From Paractinoplanes tereljensis (lineage in GTDB: Bacteria; Actinomycetota; Actinomycetes; Mycobacteriales; Micromonosporaceae), in the NCBI RefSeq assembly GCF_016862435.1, contig NZ_BOMY01000005.1, forward strand, positions 1-42,458: a stretch of 42,458 bases of DNA. Direction: 5' to 3'. The notes below the pieces were generated by a model that was not told the origin of the DNA, did no database searches, and saw only the letters and a program-made list of their open reading frames with translations. The translations under genes were made by a program, and so were the position numbers. Of the stretch, positions 34,750 to 42,458 are shown piece after piece (within the stretch, counting starts at the first letter, position 1; every line of letters starts with the position of its first letter).

Positions 34750-35044
34750 GCACCGCTTCCCGGACCGCGGCGGCATAGCCGGGGTCGGCGGCGAGCCGCG
34801 CCCGTAGCGCGGCGGCGACCCCGCCCGGCCACGCCTCGTCGGACACAGCCGGGCGGATCAGCGTCAGCAGGCCGTCCAGCACCCGGCGGCCGTCGTGACC
34901 CGGGTCCGGGTCCGAGGGCCGGAGAGCGCGGGCGACGAGCACGGCGGCTACCTGGACGAGGAAGGCCGGATCGGTCATGGCCCACTGAAGTGCGTGGTAA
35001 GCGGCAACATGACGGGACGATAGGGCGGTCGCCGTCACGGTCAC
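34640..35044 (-). CDS. small hypothetical protein coupled to a SARP-like regulator
   Basis: A 134-aa all-helical protein of unrecognised family. It starts with GTG 35042-35044, overlapping the TGA of the SARP-like gene (GTGA), so it is translated after it. The visible features are LSSRHVAAYHALQWAMTDPAFLVQVAAVLVARALRP near the N-terminus and LKAYAIPALARHLPDP near the end. No membrane helix or catalytic motif is seen. The last 110 bases are antisense to the LuxR-type gene, so the C-terminus may be extended by chance. It may act as a partner of the regulator, judged from coupling only. Confidence 0.55.
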   Translation of the reverse strand: MTVTATALSSRHVAAYHALQWAMTDPAFLVQVAAVLVARALRPSDPDPGHDGRRVLDGLLTLIRPAVSDEAWPGGVAAALRARLAADPGYAAAVREAVLKAYAIPALARHLPDPAPVTRSHQQSPDLPGAGSAN

Positions 35045-35712
35045 GCCACCGGCTGCATCGGCTGCACCGCCTCCATCGGACGGAACAGGTCGGTCAGCTG
35101 CTCGGTCGGCGCGACCCCGAGGTGCTCCCGGAACAGCACCCGGACCAGGCCGAGGTGCCGGCGGGCGGCGGCCAGGTTCCCGTCCGCCAGCAGAGCCCGG
35201 ATGACCAGCCGATGTGCGCTCTCCCGCAGCGGATCGGCGGCCGCCGCGGCCAGCGCCCGGTCGAGCGCGACGGCCGGTTGCCCGGAGTCGAGCGCCGTGG
35301 TCGCGGACGCCTCGAGCATCCGCAGATAGCGGTGGCGCAGGCGTTCGCGTTCCATCAGCACCCAGTCGTCGTACCAGCCGGGCAGCAGGTTGGGCCAGGC
35401 CGGCCCGGCGAACTCGGCCAGCCGGGTCACGTCGATCCGGGCCCCGGGACTCAACTCGAGGGTGCCCGGGGTGCGGACGAGCAGGCCCGGTGCGAGCCGG
35501 CGCAGCCGCCACACGGCGGTGCGCAGGCTGGCCATCGACCGTTCGTCGCAGGTGCCGGGCCACAGGGTCCCGGCGAGCGCGGTGCGCGGTGTGGGACCCC
35601 GCAGCGCCAGGAATGCCAGGAGCCTCTGCAGGGACTCCGCCACTGTCGTCTGCCCGCTCGGCAGCACCAGGGTGAACCCACCGATCAACCGGATCTCGGC
35701 ACACGTCGTCAT
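35041..35712 (-). CDS. SARP-like transcriptional activator (winged-helix plus BTAD), copy 1
   Basis: A 223-aa regulator with an OmpR-type winged helix (about 5-95, RLIGGFTLVLPSG, LQRLLAFLALRG, LAGTLWP, SLRTAVWRLRR) and a BTAD helical domain (about 100-215, LLPGWYDDWVL, ERLRHRYLRMLEA, PLRESAHRLVIRALLADGN, YREHLG-like end). Streptomyces antibiotic regulatory proteins bind heptamer repeats 11 bp apart and activate nearby operons. ATG 35712 has no ribosome site; a TACCGT -10 lies 8 bases upstream, implying a leaderless mRNA. It is paralogous to the divergent gene at 35870. It is short, without the ATPase domain of larger SARPs. Confidence 0.85.
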   Translation of the reverse strand: MTTCAEIRLIGGFTLVLPSGQTTVAESLQRLLAFLALRGPTPRTALAGTLWPGTCDERSMASLRTAVWRLRRLAPGLLVRTPGTLELSPGARIDVTRLAEFAGPAWPNLLPGWYDDWVLMERERLRHRYLRMLEASATTALDSGQPAVALDRALAAAAADPLRESAHRLVIRALLADGNLAAARRHLGLVRVLFREHLGVAPTEQLTDLFRPMEAVQPMQPVA

Positions 35713-35720
35713 GGTTTTCG

Positions 35721-35726
35721 ACGGTA
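35721..35726 (-). promoter_or_regulatory. -10 box for a leaderless SARP-like transcript
   Basis: TACCGT on the minus strand lies 8 bases before ATG 35712. It fits the actinobacterial TANNNT -10, and the upstream region has no Shine-Dalgarno sequence. The -35 region is poor, which suits activator dependence. Confidence 0.4.
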
Positions 35727-35779
35727 GGCGCCGGGCCGGCCGGGCCGCTTCGGGAAGCTCCCTACAGTCGTCACCGGAC

Positions 35780-35819
35780 CGTCAACGTGGCACCCGCGGC
35801 GGTTGACGAATCGTTGACG
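35780..35819. promoter_or_regulatory. SARP operator candidate: three GTTGACG heptamers
   Basis: GTTGACG occurs at 35802-35808 and 35813-35819, start-to-start 11 bp, with the inverted copy CGTCAAC at 35780-35786, 22 bp from the first. Direct heptamers at 11-bp spacing are the known SARP operator geometry. The -10-like TAGCGT (35830-35835) follows 10 bases after the second repeat. Confidence 0.55.
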
Positions 35820-35869
35820 CCGGCCGCTCTAGCGTCCGTCCCGGATGCGATGCGCGGAGGGGCGGAGCG

Positions 35870-36625
35870 ATGCGGGACTGGGTAAGAGCGATGTTGGGGG
35901 ACCGGCTCGATGCCGGGACGGTCGTGGTGCACCTGCTGGGTGGCCCGTTCGTGTCGATCGACGCGCGGCGGATCGACGTTCCCGAGGGCAGCAAGCGGCT
36001 GCTCGCGTTCGTCGCGCTCAACGACGGGCAGGTGTCCCGGCGGCACGCGGCCGGCACGCTGTGGCCGGAGGTGGTGGACCTGCGGGCCGCCGGCAACCTC
36101 CGCTCGTCGCTGTGGCGACTCAACCGCACCTGCGCCGAACTGATCGACGCCGACAAAGCCACCCTGACCCTGCGCGACGGCGTTCTGGTTGACGCCGATC
36201 TGGTGAGCGCCTGGGCCGACCGCCTGGAGGCCGGCACCGCGACCGCGGCCGACCTGGCCGTGCACCCGAGCGGGACGGCCGCGCTCGACCTGCTCCCCGG
36301 CTGGTACGACGACTGGGTGCTGGGCGAGCGGGACCGGCTGCGACAGCGCCTGCTGCACGCGCTGGAGCTGATGAGCGGCCGGCTCGCCGAGTACAGCCCC
36401 GGCGAGGCCGTGAGCGCCGCGCTGGTCGCGGTGGCGGCCGAACCGCTGCGGGAGAGCGCCCAGCGCGCGCTGATCGAGGCGCACATCGCGCACGGGAACT
36501 GGGGCGAGGCGGCCCACCAGTTCGCGGCGTACCGGCGGCTATTGGCCGACGAGCTCGGCGTCGAGCCGCACCCGGCCCTGACCGGCCTGCTGCGGCCGGT
36601 CCTGGGTGGCCGCCGCAGCGCCTGA
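35870..36625 (+). CDS. SARP-like transcriptional activator (winged-helix plus BTAD), copy 2
   Basis: A 251-aa paralogue of the leftward regulator at 35041. It has the winged helix (about 20-105, VHLLGGPFVSIDARRIDVPEGS, RLLAFVALNDG, AAGTLWPEV, RSSLWRLNRT) and the BTAD domain (about 135-245, LLPGWYDDWVLGERDRLRQR, PLRESAQRALIEAHIAHGN, ADELGVEPHPAL). The LLPGWYDDWVL segment is identical in both proteins. ATG 35870 follows GGAGGGGCGGAGCG. The gene ends 6 bases from the convergent eCIS-like operon, so its likely targets are that operon or the paired regulator; that is an inference. Confidence 0.88.
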   Translation: MRDWVRAMLGDRLDAGTVVVHLLGGPFVSIDARRIDVPEGSKRLLAFVALNDGQVSRRHAAGTLWPEVVDLRAAGNLRSSLWRLNRTCAELIDADKATLTLRDGVLVDADLVSAWADRLEAGTATAADLAVHPSGTAALDLLPGWYDDWVLGERDRLRQRLLHALELMSGRLAEYSPGEAVSAALVAVAAEPLRESAQRALIEAHIAHGNWGEAAHQFAAYRRLLADELGVEPHPALTGLLRPVLGGRRSA

Positions 36626-36631
36626 CCGGCG

Positions 36632-38101
36632 TCACGGCTTCTCCGCGATCAGCCGGATCGCCGGGCGGGACAGGCCGGCAATCCGCACTCCCGGCAACCG
36701 GTCCGCGGTCGCGGCCACACCCCCGAACCCGGACAGCACCTGGGCCGCGCGCCGGCTGGCCAGCGGCAGGTCGTCCTCGTCGGGCACGGCGACGATCATC
36801 GTCATCCGGTTGGCCCCGGCCAGCTTCGCGGCGACCTGGTGGTACGCGTCGAGGCCGGGCACTGCCGAACCGTCGAGGGTGGCGACGAGCTGATCCGCCG
36901 GCGCCGCGTTCACCTTCGCGTCGGCAATCGTGCTGGCGTAGTCGGCCGGCTTGGGGGTGACCGCGAACAGGTCGATCTCGTCCGGTTCCGGGGCGGGCAC
37001 CGGTTCCGGTTCTACCTGCTCGCGCCGGACGAACACGGCCCACGAGGTGCTCGGGAGGATCGTCACCGAACCGTCCGCGGCCGGCGTCGACCAAGAGCCC
37101 GGCACCAGCACGTCGACGGTCCGGGGTTCGGCGGTGTTGCGCAACGAGATCCGGTCGAGGTGCCGGGCCCCCTCGACCCGCGCCCGGGCGGTCGCCTCGT
37201 CACAGGCGAACACCCGGATCGCCGGGCCGCCACCGAACGGTGCCCGTAACGCCGACGGACGCAGCGGGCCGCCCAGCAGCGGCAGGAAACCGGCCGGCGG
37301 CAGCTCCTGGAAACCGATCGAGGTCAGCGTCACCGCGTCCGTCTCGGACAGGAACAGCTCGTCGCCGGCCGCCAGCTGCTCGGCCAGCTGCGCCTGGAAC
37401 TGCCGCAGGCCGGCGTCGGCGACCGATGCCGGGCGCAGGCCTGCCGACCATTGCCGCCGCTGCTCCGGCAACGGCTCGGTGCGATCCCGCCGGACCGACC
37501 AGACGTCGATCAGCCAGCCCCCGCCGGTCCGCAACAGCAGGGCCAGCGGTACGCCGTCCGAGGTGGACGGAGGCGGCGGCGGACTCCACGAGCCGGGCAG
37601 ACCCGGAGCCGGGTGCTCGGCGGCGAACCGGGCAGCCGCGACCTCCGACCGCAGATTGCCCGGTAGGACACCCGGTGGCACGGTCGCCGCGGTCACCCGT
37701 ACCCCCAATCTTTCGATCTTGGTGGAACTGCGGCGTCCGCCGTCCGACGAGGCCGAACCGGGCAGCCGGGTGTAGGTCAACTCGTCCGGCTCGCCCTCGA
37801 CCTCGACCGAGATCGCCTCGATCAGCCAGGCCGCGCTGCCCGAGGCGGGCGCCGTCGGCAGATCCGCCGGGACCGGCTGGGTGGACACCAGCAGGCGGCC
37901 CGCACCGGTGACGGCGAAGCCCGGTGCGATTGCGAGTTTCGGTCCGTCCAGCGTGACGTTCAGGCCGTACACCGGGCCCCGGCCACCGGCCCGGGTGCTG
38001 TCCGCGGACAGCGTCCGGACGTAATCCTGGAGCAGATCGAGATGGCGGGCCCGGAAGAACAGGCCGTCGAACGGGTGCAGGCGCACGATGGTGTCGGTCA
38101 T
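36632..38101 (-). CDS. eCIS-associated protein with N-terminal PGxAxxGxGR module, copy 1
   Basis: A 489-aa cytoplasmic protein of no named family known to me. Its first ~75 residues (FDGLFFRARHLDLLQDYVRTL at 11-31, GPVYGLNVTLDG at 42-53, PGFAVTGAGR at 60-69) match a module in the next upstream protein at nearly equal spacing. The motif layout recalls the N-terminal shell domain of baseplate protein TssK, which is my speculation. The middle (about 85-300) is beta-rich; a Pro-rich linker lies near 350-360, and a C-terminal flavodoxin-like alpha/beta domain follows (TMIVAVPDEDDLPLASRRAAQVL). Its ATG overlaps the upstream stop by 4 bases (ATGA). It is the last gene of the operon and may be a baseplate or assembly component. 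Confidence 0.6.
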   Translation of the reverse strand: MTDTIVRLHPFDGLFFRARHLDLLQDYVRTLSADSTRAGGRGPVYGLNVTLDGPKLAIAPGFAVTGAGRLLVSTQPVPADLPTAPASGSAAWLIEAISVEVEGEPDELTYTRLPGSASSDGGRRSSTKIERLGVRVTAATVPPGVLPGNLRSEVAAARFAAEHPAPGLPGSWSPPPPPSTSDGVPLALLLRTGGGWLIDVWSVRRDRTEPLPEQRRQWSAGLRPASVADAGLRQFQAQLAEQLAAGDELFLSETDAVTLTSIGFQELPPAGFLPLLGGPLRPSALRAPFGGGPAIRVFACDEATARARVEGARHLDRISLRNTAEPRTVDVLVPGSWSTPAADGSVTILPSTSWAVFVRREQVEPEPVPAPEPDEIDLFAVTPKPADYASTIADAKVNAAPADQLVATLDGSAVPGLDAYHQVAAKLAGANRMTMIVAVPDEDDLPLASRRAAQVLSGFGGVAATADRLPGVRIAGLSRPAIRLIAEKP

Positions 38102-39338
38102 CGCTGGGGTCCCCTCATCTGCCAGACCGCGTCGCGGCCGTCGTCACCGGTGGCGGCCGGGCCGTCGTCGACCCCGGCCAGCGGGCGGCCGCCGGCGCCG
38201 AGCACGGGAGTGGAGCCGGTGCCGCGCACCCGCCAGCGGACCAGGTCGTAACGAGGCGGATGCGGCAGCTGGACGGTGATCGTCCGGTCCGCGTACCGCA
38301 CATCGCTCACCTCGCCGACCACCCAGTGCCCCTCGTCGGACACCGACGACACCGCGACCGCCGTCCGGGTCAGCGAGCCGGGCCGCAGATCGGCGGTGAC
38401 CTCGACGGACATCGTCCGGTCGGCCAGCCACTCGGCGGAGCCGCGGATCACCCGAGGCCCGCCGGTATCGGCCGGATCCCCGGACGTCCGGCCCGGAAAA
38501 GCCGGGCCGACCCCACAGAGCAATTCCTGGAGTACGCCGGTGGGCAGCAGACTGCGCCGGACGCTCAGATCCGGCGAGCCGAGCAGCGGCGTACCGCCGG
38601 TTCCCGAGGTCACCACCACCCGGGCCAGCACCAGACCGGCGTTCTCGGCCACCGGGAACGCGTCCGCGTCGGTCCAGTCCTCGGCCGGCCCGAGCGCGGC
38701 GACGGCCCGACCGGCGAAGTCCCGGAACGCGGCCAGCAAAGCCTGCGGCCGCTCCCCCGGGGCCAGCTTCGCGATGCGCCGCGCCTGCCCGGCCGCCTCC
38801 GCGTCACCCACGTCACCCGGCCGGGGCCAGGCCAGTCCGAGCAGGACGTACAGCTGACGGAACGGATCCGGGGCCGGCTTCGGCGCCTCGACCAGGTCGA
38901 TGGTCACCGTCTCGGCGTACCGCGAGGCCGACGACGCGGCCGGGTCGAGCGGGTCGAGCACCGCTCCCCCGGGCTGCGGCACCGGGTCGGTGAACAGGTA
39001 ACCGGCGGTCGCGACCACGTTCAGCCTCAGCTTCGAGTTCCAGCGCAGCTTCCGGTTGCCCCGGGCCAGCCAGTCGGCCACGTCGACGCACTGCGTGGTG
39101 CGCAACGGCAGCTCCCGGCCCATCCCGTCGAGCGCCAGCCCCGGCCGCACCCGCACCTCGTGCTCGGCGGTCGTCACCTCGTACCCCCGGATCACCCCCG
39201 GGCCGTGCAGCCAGGCCTGATGCATCAGGTGCTTGGCCCGGGGATGGCCGAGCATGGTACGGAAGTCGTCGACACCCAGCAGCATCCCGAACGTGATGCG
39301 CGGCAGGCTGAACGGTGTCGACGGCAGGGACTCGATCG

Positions 39339-39342
<4 letters not shown>
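38098..39342 (-). CDS. eCIS-associated protein with N-terminal PGxAxxGxGR module, copy 2
   Basis: A 414-aa protein starting at ATG 39342, which overlaps the ATPase stop by 4 bases. The N-terminal ~85 residues (ITFGMLLGVDDFRTMLGHPR at 16-35, LHGPGVIRGYEV at 45-56, PGLALDGMGR at 67-76) share the module of the following gene. A mostly beta-rich remainder includes an alpha-helical part (about 185-225, AAGQARRIAKLAPGERPQALLAAF) and a C-terminal beta domain (about 320-395, VTADLRPGSLTRTAVAVSSV and WVVGEVSDVRYADRTITVQL). No enzyme motif is seen. Its place beside the eCIS-type AAA+ protein suggests a structural or chaperone-like role. Confidence 0.6.
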
Positions 39343-41268
<1,926 letters not shown>

Positions 41269-41276
<8 letters not shown>

Positions 41277-42458
41277 CGTCGCCCCCGCGGTAGACGAACC
41301 GGACCACGGTCCGGAGCCAGGGCACCCAGCCGGGGTCGAGGTCGAGCCCGGCCCGGCGAACGTCGAGCCGCACGTCGGCGAGAGGTAGGTGAATCCCGAT
41401 CCAGCCGGGGTCGGCCACCACGACGCCGGGGCGGCGGGCCAGCTCGACAACCATCGCGGCCGGGTCGCTCGGGGCGCTCGCCAGTAGGTCGGCGGTCGCG
41501 GTGATCCAGCGGCGGGCGATTCGGGCGAGGGCTCGGCGTTCTCGTGCGGTTGGTGGCTCCCCGATGGCCGATGGTGGCTGGTCCTGGGGGGTCAGGCCGC
41601 ACAGCGCCAGCACGGCCGGGTCGGCCGGGTCGGCCGGCACCATCCGGGTGGCCAGGGCGTGCAGCACCCAGCGGACACTGCGGCCGGTGAGGGTTGGGCG
41701 GATCGCCGCTCCGGGGAGACCGGCTGAGGCTGCGGTGTTGAGCAGGAACGGGAGTCCGGCCCAGGCGGTGGGAACCCCGAGTCGGCCGTCCGGCAGCACC
41801 AGGACGGTGCGCTCCGGTTCGCCGGAGCCGACTCCGGCTCGACCTGGCCTGCTGCGGGCCGAGATGAGTGGGGCCGGCTCCGGGGCCGCGGGCTCGGGGT
41901 CAGTCGGTTCGAGGGCGATGGGCTCAGGACCGGTCGGCGCAGCGCTTGTCGCGTCGGGTCCGGTCGGGTCCGGGCTGGTCGGCTCGCGGGCGATTCGGTC
42001 GCCGGGGCCGGGGGCTGCCGGTGCCTCGTTCGCTTGTTCGGGCGCCGTGCGGCCGGATGGGGCCGCCGCCGGCCAATCGGGCCCGGCTTCGGCGGCGGGT
42101 GGTTTCGCTGGTGAGGTTCTGGCCTGATCACCCGCAGCCGGGTGGCTGGCCGGTTCCGGCCCTTCGAAGAGCACGGAGGCGATTGCGGCCACGAGCCCGT
42201 CGCGCTCGGGGCGGCGGAACACCACCGGGTCCGCCTCCAGCGCCACGATCGCTGCCCAGGCCGCTGCGGTCCGCGAATCGGGCCGGACTTGGGACGCCGT
42301 AACGGCGACCGCGAACCGCGACCGGCGCAACAGATCGGCCGCCCGCCGCGCAAACTCCGCATAGAACCGTTCGTCGCCCAAACGTTCGTCGCCCAAACGT
42401 TCGTCGCCCAAACGTTCGTCGCCCAAACGTTCGTCGCCCAAACGTTCGTCGCCCAAAC
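41269..42458 (-). CDS. conserved eCIS-locus protein of unknown role, 5' end beyond window
   Basis: About 396 codons are visible; the true start is not. The N-terminus begins with six GDERL-type pentapeptides, then a helical part (FYAEFARRAADLLRRSRF, about 30-95), a Pro/Ala-rich linker (about 97-210) and a C-terminal domain (about 212-395). That domain includes PDGRLGVPTAWAGLPFLLNTA and HLPLADVRLDVRRAGLDLDPGW followed by VVRFVY, a signature I associate with proteins just upstream of the eCIS AAA+ ATPase. Its stop overlaps the ATPase start by 8 bases. The rest of the injection-system genes would lie to the right. Confidence 0.6.
42369..42458. repeat. six tandem copies of a 15-bp repeat (GTTCGTCGCCCAAAC)
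   Basis: Six exact 15-bp units reach the window edge, so the array may be longer. On the minus strand each encodes GDERL in frame (the last GDERF). The array is identical at DNA level, with no synonymous drift, which implies recent expansion. Confidence 0.9.

Noticed and set aside
35041..36625. Mobile element origin for the duplicated SARP genes
   Set aside because: No flanking inverted repeats, transposase or target duplications; the proteins are diverged paralogues.
42369..42458. Short tandem repeat considered as a CRISPR array
   Set aside because: The units are contiguous with no spacers and encode in-frame pentapeptides.

Overview
The window is very GC-rich DNA with GTG and TTG starts, dense tail-to-head gene overlaps and strong G/C third-position bias. 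Together with DUF574 methyltransferase, SigE-family sigma factor, SARP-type regulators, HelR and actinobacterial RHS/LamG pairs, this points to a filamentous actinomycete chromosome, probably Micromonosporaceae (Actinoplanes-like). That placement is inferred from gene content; no rRNA or other taxonomic marker is present. No tRNA, rRNA, CRISPR array, transposase or integrase was seen.

Layout. 1-1224: end of a PfkB sugar kinase overlapping a class II ketose-bisphosphate aldolase. 1291-5409: a GT39 membrane glycosyltransferase facing a leftward group (YggT, M24 peptidase, small anchored protein), with a perfect 12-bp hairpin between the convergent ends. 5497-8336: an ECF sigma factor coupled to a membrane-anchored HAF-repeat protein, and a nitronate monooxygenase. 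8436-10459: PPK2 polyphosphate kinase and a winged-helix regulator. 10456-13148: a cell-wall operon joining an amidase/DUF1906 protein to a Tat-exported M15-like protein that has lost metal ligands. 13216-15657: YdcF/SanA protein, membrane-anchored B-lectin and DUF574 methyltransferase.

15654-29511: a leftward three-gene operon of about 14 kb. Its order is a 2158-aa secreted DNRLRE/LamG protein with four tandem carboxypeptidase-regulatory plus nidogen-like modules, then a 2132-aa secreted RHS protein whose variable tail looks like a PD-(D/E)XK nuclease followed by a hydrophobic segment, then a probable immunity gene. It reads as a surface-displayed polymorphic-toxin system.

29597-36625: helR, the RNA-polymerase-recycling ATPase, with a rifamycin-associated element (RAE) upstream; a large LuxR-type (LAL) regulator; and two divergent paralogous SARP-like regulators whose shared intergenic region holds GTTGACG heptamers spaced 11 bp apart, the classical SARP operator geometry.

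36632-42458: a translationally coupled leftward operon, cut by the right edge, that looks like the end of an extracellular contractile injection system (eCIS) locus: a conserved eCIS-type protein with a proline-rich linker and an N-terminal 15-bp in-frame repeat, the AAA+ ATPase, and two proteins sharing an N-terminal module (PGxAxxGxGR at matched spacing) that may be uncharacterised structural or assembly components. The two strongest candidates for under-described biology are this paralogous pair with its flanking SARPs and the LamG/nidogen-RHS-immunity operon.
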